From Selaginella tamariscina (lineage: Eukaryota > Streptophyta > Lycopodiopsida > Selaginellales > Selaginellaceae), in the NCBI GenBank assembly GCA_003024785.1, contig PUQB01000032.1:310001-374000 (forward strand): DNA of 64,000 nucleotides, read 5' to 3'. Of this stretch, positions 24,524-38,312 are shown piece after piece. How positions within the stretch are numbered: the first letter of the stretch is position 1; every line of letters begins with the position of its first letter. The notes under the pieces are model-generated. The model ran no database searches. It was given only the letters and a program-made list of their open reading frames with translations, and was not told where the DNA came from. A program made the translations under genes and the position numbers.

Positions 24524-25115
24524 CGGGGCCGGGATTAATCCGGCCATTTCTTTTTCGCCTCTTCGAAGAGGTGGCGGGATTAATCCCGCCACCATCTCTC
24601 GGGCAATGCTTCTCCGCCACTGAAAAAGAGTGGCGGGATTAATCCCGCCGATAACCTTCTCAACTGATGAAGAGTTACCAGAATTTATTAGAAAGAGTTG
24701 TCGGCGGGATTAATCCCGCCAACCATTTTAGGAGGCAGGGAAGGGGTGGCGGGATTAATCTCGCCACCACATCCCTGTTTTAAGGATTTGGGGACAGGAT
24801 TTATCCCGAGATCTCTTTGAAATCATAGTTTTGGAGAGAGTTATGTGCGGGTTTAATCCCGCCACCCATTCCCCGTCGTAAGAATTGTGGGCGGGATTAA
24901 TCCCGCCGACTCTCTCCGAAGGGGTTGAGTCGGCGGCGGGATTAATCCCGACCGTTCCTCGTCGGAGAGAGTCGGCGGGATTAATCCCGCCGACTCCCCG
25001 AGGAAGTCGCGGCGGGATTAATCCCGCCGGTCTTGTCGGAGGGAGTCCGCGCGGGATTAATCCCGCCGACTCTCTCCGAAGGGGTTGAGTCGGCGGGGAT
25101 TAATCCCGCCGATTC
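24524..25115. repeat. Second array of GGCGGGATTAATCCCGCC palindromes
   Basis: About 13 palindromes and variants lie 35-60 bases apart with different spacers, here GTCGGCGGG..CCCGCCGAC and TCTCTCCGAAGG. They lie directly upstream of the DUF7869-type gene, perhaps within its leader intron. The same core is found in the arms of the inverted repeat and nowhere else in the window. Confidence 0.95.
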
Positions 25116-25286
25116 CTCGAGGGATTGTGGATTATCATCAGTTGTATTAATCAAACATGAGATATTATCTTAAATAATTATGTATTATTGCATATGCATA
25201 TTATTAAGTAACCGTAATTCAGATTTCTTAGAAATATTGCATAAACAGATATCATAAATAATACAATTATTTATGTGCAGGACAAT

Positions 25287-28200
25287 ATGTTTAATACTGG
25301 AGATAAAGTATGTCTTCTTCGGAACAACGAGATAGTTGGCACTGGAACTGTGGAAGTTCGAGATAATAATGCATCATGTCACAATATTGCCCAAGGATCT
25401 TGTGTGTACGTATGGGTGAACACCATTTACAAGCATGTTGAGGTTCTGGGAATGGAATTTGAGGAGGGTTCTCCTGTATTGTGGAATTTGGATGAAGTCA
25501 AGGCTGACACAGAATATGCAGAGTCACAAACAAATAGTAGCACGAGTTTACCAGATGATGGCTTGCCTGCTGTGATGGATGAGGTGATTCTCTTTCTTCG
25601 TGAGATTGAAGTCGGAAGAGGCATCATCACAGCTATAAATCCAATGGAAGCAGTGTCAGAAGAGAAACTAGGGTCCGACTTCGTGGGTGTAGTTGTGACA
25701 GAGGTTTCACCTAATGGCACATTGTATCCTGGATCCCTCGTGAGGTGGCGAACATCTGAATTAAGACGGCAAGATGGTTCAACATATTCTGGGTTGGATT
25801 TCAATAATAACAACCCGGAAGAACAACTCATATTTGAAGAGGTTCCTTGCATTGGTCCTATTGTAAGAAAAAGGCGATTCATGGGTTGTAGATCTTCCCC
25901 TGCAAGTTTCAGCAAGAGGGTAAAGATGGATCCTACATCTTCCGAAAGTGTTACGAGCATTTCCACGATTGACTGTTGCAAGAAGAAGTGTTGTCAGATG
26001 GCAGACCGGAATGAAATTACCCAATGTAGACATGTCTTTCGTATGCTCACCCAAAAGCAAAGGCATGAGTTTGTATATGCTGCACTAACTGGGTGTATTG
26101 ATGGAATGGCCTCGGACACAGGTTATCAGAGTACATCCATGGTATTTAATAAGGTGGCCATCTGCTTCAAAGCTTGGTACAGTATATACGGGATCCCAAA
26201 GACCACGTTCTACCGTCGGAGGGATGAGTGGCTAGATGGAGCGCGAACCTCAGTTCATGGGAACACTCGCTTGGTCAAAACCCGCTCTCACATCATGGCA
26301 GCCATAGAGATACTCAAGGCTTTTGTGGAAGCAAATGCAGACAGGATGCCTCACAAATGCCGAACCACAAATGCAGGGGTCAGGGAAAATCTCAAGGTTT
26401 TACCTTCAATCTACACTCAATTGAAACTGTGTGAACATGTGAACAAGTGCCTCAGTTTGATGGGGCTCCAAGCAATCTGCACTGGTACCTTCAACAACAT
26501 ATGGAATACTCATTTTAAGGATGTGGAGATTGCAAAACACTCTAGCTTTTCTAAGTGTGACACTTGTACATCATTGAAGGCTGCAGAGGCTTGTGCAAAA
26601 ACCTTGGTGGAGATCACTACCATTCAAAGGAAGATGGAGGCCCACATGATTGCACAACAAACTTGCCGGTCTCAGTACTATGCACACCGCATGCTTTCTG
26701 TGTCACGCCCATCAGAGTACCTGTGCTTGATCCATGACAAGATGGATCATTCAAAGACCAGCATTCCAAAGCTCTTTGCAACACCAAAGTGCCTTGGAAA
26801 TGTCATGAAACTTCCGATTTCATTGACAGGTGTGCTAACACATGGACACGGTTGTGAGTCATATGGACACTTTTCACTTCCACATTGGTCTAGCGACTCC
26901 AATTTCACTATTGGGTCGTTAGCCATGTGTTTCAGAAACCTTGAAGCCCACTCACAGACAAGTCCTATCAGTGATCTCAAAGTGAAGAAACAACACCTTC
27001 AACCTTTACATAATGCTCTCATGAACACATCTGCACTTGAGGCTACTTGGGAATATGAGAGGCATTGTCAGCAACCTGCACAAAAAACAGATGGCCCTGT
27101 TGAGAGTTCAGGTTCAGTGGAGGGATCTAGCTCAAATAGTGTACATGTGTCCTCAACATCAAATAAGCTTCCTCGTCATTTGCTTTTACAGATGGATAAT
27201 TGTGCAGGCGAGAACAAAAATAGGTAAATCATTTTACTTAAGGGTTTCTCAAGCTCATACTTACTTTTATTTTCTAGATATGTGCTAGCATACTTGTCAA
27301 TGCTTGTTGCCAAAGGTGTGTTTGAAACAATCACGCTCAGTTTCCTTATGGTTGGTCACACTCATGAAGATATTGATGCGTTCTTCAGCAAGGTCTCCAA
27401 CTCTACAAAAAGGACAAGTGCACTTACCTTACCGCATATGATGAATCTTTTTGAAAATTGCATCTCCAAAAAAAGTTGTGCTTTGCTTGTGACTGAGGTG
27501 CCAGACTTCAAAAAATTTCTCAAGGAGTATATAAAAGAAGGGAGTGATTCTTTAGTTGGTCACCTTGTGCCGCTACAATTCTTTTTCTCCATACGAGATG
27601 GTATACCTATTATGCAGTACAAGTTACGGCCATCAGAGCAGGAGTGGTTACCGAAAGAGGGCTTAATGCTCTTCAAAAGTGGAGAGGATGGAAAGCCACT
27701 TCTCCCAGAAGGACAACCAGACCCTATTCCATTGAGTGCCCAGCTCAAGGAACAAGAGGTTATTATTGATGGCATCAAAAAATATGTGGCATGGGTTCAA
27801 AAATCGATGCCAAAATTCTGATAAGGCAACTGGTTACTCAGAACTATATAAGCATGTGGTCAACTATTGGGAGACTGTTGTTCGAGAGTTGGAAGGGCCT
27901 ACTGTCACAAGTACAGAATTGCAACACCCTTTCTGGCCTAAAACAAGGTGGCGAGAGGAGATTGAAATGACATCACTGAGCAGACGACATAGAAGCCAGT
28001 AGTGATGTGGAAGTGCAAACCCCACACTTTGTTGGACAAAGGAACCAAAAACCTAAAGCATACTTTGATTGCTGCAAGGATCTTCAAAAACTAATGATGG
28101 TTCTCATTACTCCAGATGCGTCATATAATCAGCCTATTTGGATGGGTCAAATTATCGACACACCTGAAGTAATCACAAAAAATAGTATTGTTAAGGTTGC

Positions 28201-28402
28201 ATGGTTCAAACCACAAAAAAGGCGACACGAGAAGGAGAGCGAAAGATATAATGGATGCCTAGAGAAAACATGGTCTCCCAATCAAAAAGACCCAGCATGT
28301 TTTATAAATGTTAAATCCATTCGATATGGGTGGATGTCAAGAAGCGTTGATAAAGTCACGATTAACAAAACTGCAAGGGAATGTATGTTTTCTGAAGCTT
28401 AA
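25287..28402 (+). CDS. DUF7869-type, DDE-transposase-like protein
   Basis: The ATG at 25287 follows a splice acceptor (TTTATGTGCAG, ending 25280), so a leader intron is likely. Coding exons are 25287-27223 and from 27278 on, joined in frame. Two N-terminal beta-rich modules (GDKVCLLRNNEIVGTG; DEVILFLREIEVGRGII) are followed by a linker with a possible nuclear signal (KRVKMD), a CCKKKCC cysteine cluster, a TFYRRRDEWLDG segment and the core. The core shows LIHDKMDHSKTSIP, LLLQMDNCAGENKNR and FLMVGHTHEDIDAFF, spaced acidic residues of an RNase H/DDE fold as in plant, animal and fungal DUF7869 proteins. After about 27820 the frame shifts twice before a C-terminal domain (PIWMGQIIDTPEVI..VKVAWFKP) that ends at 28402. 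These may be sequencing indels or real damage. Likely a transposase; family placement is from memory of motifs. Confidence 0.8.
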
Positions 28403-28900
28403 AGCAATTACAAAATTATAAAATATCATATATTTAATATTCATAATTATTATAAATCTTTAATAATAGTACCAAATTGTATACTTAACTATATAAATTT
28501 AAAAAATGATATGGAAGATTGACTATATTATTATAGGATTTATATATATTATTACTACTACAAATTTTTAATTAATAATGTTATATTTAAATATTAATAT
28601 TTTAATAACAACATCAATATTTATATAATGTACCTCTTATGCTCTTCCTTAATTGTTATATTAGGCAATATATTATATAATTTAATACCTTCTACTTTTA
28701 TAATGTTATTAATTTTTGTTCAATGAATGCTATAATTTATTAAAGGGTAGAATACAAAATAGAATATTCTAAAGAATATTCTTTTCAAACATATATTCTA
28801 AAGAATATTCCTTTAATATTAGAAAATGCTAATTAAATAGCTAAAATTGCTAATTATTAGGAAATGGGACTATAGCCATGCCCATTTTAGTTACAACTTG
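28403..28900. repeat. AT-rich repeat between the DUF7869-type gene and a Ty3 fossil
   Basis: No coding potential. 28740-28903 resembles 42740-42903, sharing GCTAATTAAATA-like sequence and AAATGGG..CATGCNCATTTTAGT. It seems to end at about 28900, where it cuts off the integrase end of the Ty3-like fossil. Confidence 0.5.
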
Positions 28901-31900
28901 CATCATTTCCTTGAGGATAATAAGGTGTAGATTTCTTATGTTATGACAAACTCTTCCATAAGTTTAAATTGTTTCATTAATAAAGTGTTTTCCTTTATCA
29001 CTTATGATCTCCTTAGGAATTCCATAATGCACTATAATCATATTATATATAGCACAAGCTGTATTATAAGCATCAGCTTTCCTCATAGGTTCTGCTTCCA
29101 CCCACTTAGTCATATAATCCATGAGTACCAAAATATATTGATTCCTTTTGTACTTGCAACATTTATAGGTCCTATAAAATCCATTCCTCACCTTTGAAAG
29201 GGTTCAAGTGGTAGGATAGGATTTAGAGGATATATATGTTCCTTAGGTGGTATATGTGCTCTTTGGCATTTATCACATTTCTTACAGAAATCTTCTACAT
29301 CCTTCCATAATGTAGATTTTCCTTGCAGTTATTTCCTCTACAAAATGCCCTCATGTTAGACCCGCATGGGCCTCTTTCAGGATATCTATAACCTCAAAAT
29401 GTTCCACACAACGTCTTAACACTCCATTCTAACCAGTCTTATATAACTTTCCTCCCACCAAAGAATAACGTTGTGTCCTCATGACAAATAACTTTTTCTG
29501 ATTATTTGTCTCATAGTCCAGTCGACAAATAAACTTTTATGTCATCCATCCATGTAGGAGGAATTCGCACATGAAATAAATGTGCATAAGGAAAGTCGTC
29601 CATATACTGGATCTCAAATGGTCAGCTTGTTCATGCTGCCTGCCAGGCTTATGTATTATTTAAAAATCATATCATGTAATAAGAGAAACCATTTAGTTAA
29701 ACGTCCTATTAGGACTAGCTTATTTAAAAGGTGTAAATGATCTACAAAGATTTTGACTTTATTAACTAATAAATAATGTCTAAATTTATGAATTGTATAC
29801 ACCATTCCTAAAGCTTCTTTTTTTGTGGTAGTATAGTTTACCTCTGCCGGTGTTAACCTGCAAAGTGCATAGTAGATAGGACGATCCTTTTCATCTTCCT
29901 GAGTCTGTGTAAGGATAGCTCCTATTGCAATGTCTGAGGCATCAACTTGCACATGAAATTTCATGTCTCATTTAGGATGCACTAATATAGGTGCTGTAAC
30001 TAAAGATTTCCTTAATGTATCAAAAGCTTCCTGACATGTAGGAGTCCAGTCATAGGATTTTCCTGCCTTTAAAAGGTCAGTCAAAGATCTGGCTATTTGG
30101 GCATAATCCTTAATAAACCTCCTAAAAACCACCTTAATTCTTTTAAATCATGTGGTGGTTGTAAAGTAAGTATAACTTTAACCTTATCCTAATCCACCAG
30201 GATTCCTTCCTTACACACCACATGTCCTAAGAGAACTCCTGATTTTACAATAAAATTACATTTCTTAGGATTTAAAGGAACGTGATTTTGCTTACATTTC
30301 TGAAAAACACCTTTCCAAACAATAAAGATTATTCTCTTTATCACTATATACACTAAAACCATCCATAAAAACTTTCATAAAAATCCAATAGATATTCCCT
30401 AAAGGTATTAGTTATGATCCTTTAGAAAGTAAAAGGTGCATTACATAAGCCAAATGGTATGCATATGCACCCCATGGACTTATAAAATCTATTTTATGTT
30501 GATCCTTAGGAAATACTAAAATCTGGTTATATCCTGAGAATCCATCCATAAAGGAATATATCTCATGTCAACCACACTATCCAACATTTCTCTGTAAACC
30601 GGATAGGAAAAACATCCTTCTTTGTGACATCATTTAACTTCTTATAATTTACACATACTCTTAACTTTCTGTTCTTTTTAGGAACAATCACAAGTGGTGA
30701 TAACCATTGTGCACCTTATATAGGATAAAAAACCCACACTTAACAGCTTATCTATCACCTCCTTAACAAACTATGCATAATTAGAATTCATCCTATATGC
30801 TCTCTGTTTCACAGGCTCACTTCTTGGTAATAATTGTATAGTGTGTGTACACAATTCAGAAGGTATGCTTTTAAAATCTTTATAGGACCAGGCAAAAACA
30901 TCCTGATATTTTTTAAGCAAGTTTAATCCTTTTTCCCAGAATTCTTTATTTAATTCCTGAGCAATGAATAGGTTTTTAGGTTCATAAAGGATCTATAGTA
31001 TACACATATGTATACTCTGCAGGTTGTTCCTATAAATCAATCTCATATAGGATTGCTTTATAAAACTTTTCTTGCAATCCGGGCCTATCTTCTTCCTTTT
31101 GCTGAATAGTTTTATTTCCTAGCACTACGTTTAGGTCTATATCTATCAGGACTTTTGAGTCAGGATACACTTTCAGGATTTCTACTTCTTCCTGATCGTC
31201 TAAGCCATTAAACCAATCATATCCTTCTAAAACGAGAGGTCGGTTTTCCTTTTTAACATACTTTTTAATATAATTGTATATCACTGGTTTTCCTTCTCCT
31301 TCTCCATAGTCATCTTTCATGTTCCCAATCCTATATAATTTTGGCAGTTTTTAGCCAAGGTCTACCCAATAACATAATATACAACATTTTTTCCTTCCAT
31401 TTGGAGGACAATAAGGGACACCTTATATTTAAAGACCCTTTATAGATATAGTCACTCCTTTCACTATACCTGTAGGCTTGACACTTCTCTGGTATGCCAT
31501 TTTTAAATTAAAAGAAGCAGGCTCAATGGGACCTAAACATATTTTCTTACAAGCATGTTCCTTAATAAAGTTAATTCCTGAGCTTCCATCTATAAGGACT
31601 TCTTTTATCTTGTTTTTACCAATATATACAGTGATGCTAGGAACATACCCATCATAATCACCTTTTTTTTCATAATGTTTTTCTACTTGGTGAATTTATG
31701 TCCTGTATATGTAGGTAAGGATTTTGGAATAATGTTCAACATTTCCAGGATTTGATTTTTTATATATGGGGCAATATGTATTAATTGTCCCAACATGATT
31801 GTAATTTCTTGGCTCAATACACTTTGAGTCATTGATTCTGCCACGTTATCTTGAATCTGTTTCACAGGAATGCTCTATTTTCTAGGGATACTCTGTTTTA

Positions 31901-33546
31901 CAGGAATATTCTTTTTCTCTTGAATATTCCTCCCTAAAATAGATTCAGTTACTTTTAGATCTTTAGGTATATCCGTCGGTTGTGTGTCATCATCTGAGAT
32001 ATACTCAGGGAGATCTCGTTCTTGGAGATAAGTGTTCAACTCTCTCATTGTTTGCGTACTATCCTGCAATTGAACACAGAATTTCCTTCTTCTGCTGGAA
32101 GGTATTCCTGTTTTTGACGTATATTTCTTTTTATATTGATTACTATTCTCACGGTAGGATGGTTTTCTACTTCATTCTCATCCACAACAATGAATGAGCT
32201 CCAAGCTCTCTCTTGGGAGCATTGTTTGAGGTGGAAGGCTAATTCTTAGGACAATTTGGAGAAATATGTCCTTTCTCTTCACATGTATAACAAGTAAGAT
32301 AATAGAATTCCTTCCTTGTACTTGTCTTTTCTATAGTTATTTTAATCTCTACAACAGATTTCAGAGCTATAAGCTCCTTGGGAGAACAACGATGCATTGG
32401 AACCTTGATTGGAGATGCATTGCCGGTTAACTTTCTTTTCTTGGATATAATCTTTCTAGTCCTCTATAGGACATCTCCTTCTTTCCCATATTAGGCTTGT
32501 ATGGTGGAGCATATTTAGTTTGATTCCCTTCATATAGCCTATCATCTTCTTCTATATAAGGAACATGCTTCTGTTATCAAAAGGATTCATGTTTCTTCCT
32601 TCTTCCCAACTCCTAGGTTGTTCCTCATAATAGAGCTTCCTATTCCGAGATGGAATGTGGTAACATGCGGTTGTCTCACATGAAACGGCCTATTAACCGG
32701 CCTCATTTCTTTCTTCCTTTCTGCTTTCTCTTTCCACACGTGCCACATTTTGATTAATAAAATATTTAAAGTCTTTTGCTAATGTCCTTCTTTATCACAT
32801 ATTTGACATTTTGGCAACTGTAGTCTAACTCATCCTTAGTATGTCCATGATTTTTACACTTGGCACATGATACTTAGGCAACTAATTCCTTATACACATG
32901 ATACCTTTCAAGGACTTAACCAGCTGTAATAGCATTCTCTCATCAGCCTTATAATCCTGAACCTTAATAGGTTCATCCTCATCATCCAAACTATACTCTT
33001 TTCCTTGAGGATTTTATCTTTCCTTCTGTTATGTTTTTTTTGTCTCCTCTTCTTCTCATAATTTTAAGATGCTTTACACAAGATCTTTCCTAATTTACTT
33101 CCTTAATTGTCATTGCATAATGCCTATATAGCTTCTGCAATCCTTGCTTACACCAAAGTAAAAGCTTCTTCCTTAACATATAGTGAGCATTTCTTTCATG
33201 CTTTTTAAAATGGTGTGTATATTCCTTTTATAGTTTTAGTTTTTTTCTTGCAGGAATATTCCTGAGCTTCTCTAAGTGCTCTTCAGACAACTCTTCTTTT
33301 TAAAGTATTTTTTAAAAGCTTTTGTAACTTTCTCATAATCTTCTCTCACATCCTTCTCCAACTTAATACCAATCAGATGTATTTCTTTTAATATGTGAGA
33401 AAATATAAATAACTTATCTGCATTGCTTACTTTATACAGCTTTATAACTTCCTCAAACTGTAGCAAGTGTCTTTTAGGATTTTCCTTCTTTCCTACGAAA
33501 AATATTGGGAACATTAATGTTCTCCCAACATTCTAGAGAAAGTGTC

Positions 33547-34177
33547 TGTTAAAGGTAAAATATTAGGAGCATAGGACATCCTTGTGGAGAGAATAAGGGT
33601 AGGAAGGTCTGTAGTAAGCATGGAAGGAAAGGCTGTGAAGGAGGAAAATCCTTACCGAGAGGAAAAGGTGTGTAAGGAAAAGAAGGAAAGGCTGTGAAGG
33701 AGAAAATCCTTACCGAGAGGAAAAGATGAGTAAGGAAAAGGAAAAGGAAATCTCAGAAAGGAAAAGGATGACGTGGCGAGAGGATAGTTAAGGAGTAGTT
33801 AGGGCATGGGAGAAGGGGTCTCCAGAAGGGTCTCCACAAGAAGTTCTAACAGGAGAGAGGGTCTCCATTTGAAGTTCCAGCAGGAGATAGAGGTTCTCTA
33901 CACTTTGTCTGTATTCATGTAGTAATGAAAGGTGCATTATAAGATCTTGTGTGTATGTATGTGTACTCTTAATGAATGGATCTAACAAGGCAATAGCCAA
34001 AATCCGTTCTTGCCCTTGACTTCGGAGACCAGTCATTGTGGCTTTGAGAGAAGGAGTTTTAATATATGTAAATGTGGAGAGTTGAAGAAAAGAAAGTGTG
34101 TGCCTCTCTTAAAGGCTAGGAGAAAGGAAACCCGGTTAAATAGGAAAAGGTGGGATTTCCAGTTTTCTTGTTTAACA
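33547..34177 (+). repeat. 5' LTR of the nested gag-protease element
   Basis: 631 bases. It shares its sequence with 37234-37879 and more distantly with 39078-39646 and 40426-40963. It includes a purine-rich stretch of GGAAAAGG units near 33660-33775. Confidence 0.9.
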
Positions 34178-37100
34178 TTTGGCACCATGGAGGGATTTCG
34201 CCATTGCAGTGTTAGCATTCATTGAGAAAAAAGGCTAAAAAGATAGAATTATCATTTTGAAAAAGGCTTAGAAGGTGTAGAGCCGGATGTGTAAAGGAAA
34301 AGGAATGAATGGAACCTTGGAGGAACCATCGTCCTGATCCAGCCTTAGCTGATCAGAGGAACCAAAGGCAGGCCAATAGAGTGGTTGCCCAACAGCAACC
34401 TGAAACTGACAAAAATAGACGTCAAAATATCCTTGGTAAGATAGTAGAGGATATTGCAAAATAATACAGAAATCTGAGGCTGATCCAGAGAATTGGAGGC
34501 AATATCAAACAGCTGGTTTAGAGGAGACTGTGAGAGGAACGAAAGGAGTGCCTGTTCATAGACCGAGATTGCAAGGAGAAGGATCTCTTGAGAACTCCCG
34601 AAGAAGAAGAGGAGGGTGTAAGAGGAAATACACCAGAGCAAAAGATTATTAAATATGGCACTTTTCCCGGAATGTTTGGGGTACGGTGATGTATCCCACA
34701 TTCTCTGTAGGAAAGAAGAAAATCCGAAAAGGCACTTACAATAGTTTGAAGAGGTAGTAAAACTGTATAAGGTGACGGATGCAGAAAGGCTGCTTATATT
34801 TCCACATACATTGAAAGGAAATGCCTCTGACTGGTATTATGATTTAGAAAAGGAAGTCAGAGAGGATTATCAGAAGGTTACTGATGCTTTTAAGGAATAT
34901 TTCAGAAAGGAGGAATTGCCGGAGGAACATTTAGAGAAGTTAAGGACTATCCTTCAAGGCAAAACAGAAAAGATAGATGAATATACACACTGTTTTAAGA
35001 AACATGAGAAAAAGTGTAAGGCATATGTAAAGATGGATGCCTTATTGCAATGGTATAAGCAAGGGTTGCTAAAACCATATAGAGATTAGCACTTACTATC
35101 AATGAAAAGGATAGAGAGGATCTCATTGATCAATTAAAAATATATGAGAAGAAGAGGAGGCAAATAGAAAAGATTGTAGAAGGAAAGCTGAAAGTATATG
35201 GAAGAAAGAAGAATCTCTGATGAAGAGGAAGAGGAAGCTGATGTAGTAAGGGTTCGTAAATATCCAATAGATGAGAAAGCATTGGCTCAAATGATGAAAC
35301 CTTAAAGGGAATGACAATTAAGAAGGAGATAAAGGCAAAGGTATGGTGCACTAAATGTAACAATCCGGGCCATACGGTGGAGGAATGTAGGCTGCAACTG
35401 CCTACATGCCAAATCTGCGGAAAGGAAGGACATGTAGCCCGAAACTGCAGACATTTCTTGAACCAGAATGTGGCTGGTATAGAGAGAGAAAGGAGAATGG
35501 ATGAACGTCCACCTCCTAGAAGGTTCCCACCTAACAGGAATCGCGGGAATGATAGGAATGATAACGCTGTTCCTTATGAGAACATGAATAATATATATGG
35601 CAGAAGGAATGAAGTTCCTTATTAGAATAGGAACAGTGGATATTATGAGAGAAGGAATGATGTTCCTTACGAAAACAGAGAGGATAGGTATTATGGAGAA
35701 AGAAATGGTCCATATAATGGACGACAGAAGGATACATCCTATATAGAAAGAAATGATAAACAATATAGAGGAGAAGCAAGACCTTATCAAGGTCAAAGAG
35801 GCAGAAATGAGCAATATAATCAGGTCAATAATAGACAAGGACCACAAGGTAGGAATTTTCCTTCCCAGTTTGTTATACATGTGGTGAAATAGGACATATC
35901 TCTAGGGAATGTCCTAGGCGGAATGTACAACCTCCTACTTCCACCAGAATGACTAATGTACAGCCTACAACACGGCTTATTCAAATAGAGGAGGAAAAGG
36001 ATGAGTATCCACCCGTTGCAAAGGCAGTTATAGCTCTTCAAGAAAGGAATAAGAAAGAATCCTGTTATGATGGAGAAGGAGAGGTAGTTACTATTCCTAA
36101 CAAGAAGGAGAGCTTGTTACAAGAAAAGATAAATGAGTGAGAAGGATCCTGACTAGAAAGGTCAGACTGATAACGAATCAGAAGGTATAAACAAAGGTAA
36201 GTAAAGGTTACGCTTGGACAGTTGATACGGGTAGCTCCTTACATAAGAAACCAGATATTAAATGTATTAAGTTCAGTCCAACAAACATCACCTTCACGTG
36301 AAGGATACACAGTTTGTAAAATGGATAAGGAAGTACTGTATGAAGGTGATTATGATGGACAAGTTCCTTGCATCACAGTATATGTGGGAAGAAATAAGTT
36401 AAAGAGAGTGTTAATAGATGGAGGTTTAGGTGTGAATTTTATTAAAGAAGGTGAATGTAAAAGGATGGGTTTAGGACCAATCCAACCTGCGCCATTTAAC
36501 CTTAAAATGGCTGATCAACGAAGTGTAAGGCCACTAGACATAATGAAAGGAGTCACTATTACAGTAAAAGGATTCAAATATAGGATATCCTTGCTTGTCT
36601 TATAAAAAGAAGAAAAGAATATTGTTTATACTATGTTCTTAGCCAGATTATGGATTAAGTTTGATAAGGTTATTCAAAATGGAAGAACAGGAAAGATGAT
36701 GGTAGAAAAAGGAGAAGGAAAACCAATGATCTATAATCATATTAAAAAGTATGTTAAAAAGGAAATCCGACCTCTTATTTTAGAAGGATATGATTGGTTT
36801 AATGGGCTAGATGACCAGAAAGAGGTAGAAATCCTGAAAACATATCCTAACTTGAAGGTCTTAACAGATATTGACCTTAATGTAGTGTTGAAAGAAAATA
36901 AAACAGTTCAGCAGAAGGAAAACGACATACCTAAATTACAGGAAAAGTTTTATAAGGCAATCATGTATAAGATTGATTTGCAGGAACAACCTTCAGAGTA
37001 TACATATGTGTATACCACAAATACTTTAAAGCAAGTGAATATAAACATAGAAAATAAGCCAAAGGAACATGAAGGAAAAACTATTCAGGAACAGGAAAAG

Positions 37101-37233
37101 AAAGCAAATGCTGATCCTAAGGAACAAGATGCATGAAATAAAGTGCTGCAACTTAAGTACCATGAAGATTAACATCCAAAGGAAGGAGTAGGATAGTTGT
37201 CGTGAGGACACAGCAACGAATAAGGAAGGGCAA

Positions 37234-37879
37234 TGTTAAAGGTAAAATATTAGGAGCATAGGACATCCTACTGTGGAGAGAATAAGGGTAGGAAGGTCTG
37301 TAGTAAGCATGGAAGGAAAGGCTGTGAAGGAGGAAAATCCTTACCGAGAGGAAAAGGTGCGTAAGGAAAAGGAAGGAAAGGCTGTGAAGGAGAAAAATCC
37401 TTACCGAGAGGAAAAGATGAGTAAGGAAAAGGAAAAGGAAAAGGAAATCTCGGAAAGGAAAAGGATGACGTGGCGAGAGGATAGTTAAGGAGTAGTTAGG
37501 GCATGGGAGAAGGGGTCTCCAGAAGAGTCTCCACAAGAAGTTCTAACAGGAGAGAGGGTCTCCATTTGAAGTTCCAGCAGGAGATAGAGGTTCTCTACAC
37601 TTTGTCTCTTGTATTCATGTAGTAATGAAAGGTGCATATTATAAGATCTTGTGTGTATGTATGTGTACTCTCAATGAATGGATCTAACAAGGCAATAGCC
37701 AAAATCCGTTCTTGCCCTTGACTTCGGAGACTAGTCATTGTGGCTTTGAGAGAAGGAGTTTTAATATATGTAAATGTGGAGAGTTGAAGAAAAGAAAGTG
37801 TGTAGCCTCTTTAAAGGCTAGGAGAAAGGAAACCCGGTTAAATAGGAAAAGGTGGGATTTCCGGTTTTCCTGTTTAACA
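37234..37879 (+). repeat. 3' LTR of the nested gag-protease element
   Basis: 646 bases, partner of 33547-34177, with TG..CA ends; it is followed by the target duplication GTGTC and then the interrupted minus-strand fossil. Confidence 0.9.
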
Positions 37880-38312
37880 GTGTCATATTAGATATTTTTA
37901 GTGGGCTTTTCCTCCTCATTAAGAGGGGAACTTCCAGGAGATCCTCTTCCTGGTCTAATAGGAAATCCTGTTCTCCAAGGAGTTCTTTATAACTCCTCTT
38001 CTCCTACAATTTGATAGTCACCATATTGTATATCCTCCACACCTTTAGTAGCACTTTCTCATATCTGATCAATGAATCTTATAAGAGCTTCTTGCCTATT
38101 AGCAAGCTCTATTTGCTCAGTTCATGCAGCCTCTCTCTTGACCTGCCTATTATCTCTCTCTCTTACTAGAGATGAATTCTCCATCCATCATCATATATAT
38201 ACACACTCTTTTTTCACATAAGCTCTACTTCTCTCAGAGCTATATCACTTCTCACTTAGGAATTCAACAAATTCCTCCACAATAATGGCGAAATTCCTCC
38301 GTGATCGCCATG

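Larger units (their letters stand above)
33547..37879 (+). mobile_element. Nested Ty3/Gypsy-related element with gag and protease only
   Basis: LTRs 33547-34177 and 37234-37879 begin TGTTAAAGG and end TTTAACA. A perfect 5-bp duplication, GTGTC (33542-33546 and 37880-37884), flanks them. A primer-type site TTTGGCACCATGG follows the first LTR, and a purine tract AATAAGGAAGGGCAA precedes the second. The interior holds gag (about 34772-35089), CCHC knuckles (about 35350-35450 and 35870-35915), a protease-like region (36222-36605) and a linker also found in the host fossil. No RT, RNase H or integrase is seen, so it would need enzymes in trans. It has several breaks. LTRs are similar by eye, suggesting moderate to recent age. 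Confidence 0.88.

Noticed and set aside
24885-25088. 67-codon frame rich in AGLIPP/GGINPA
   Set aside because: It is a translation of the second palindrome array.
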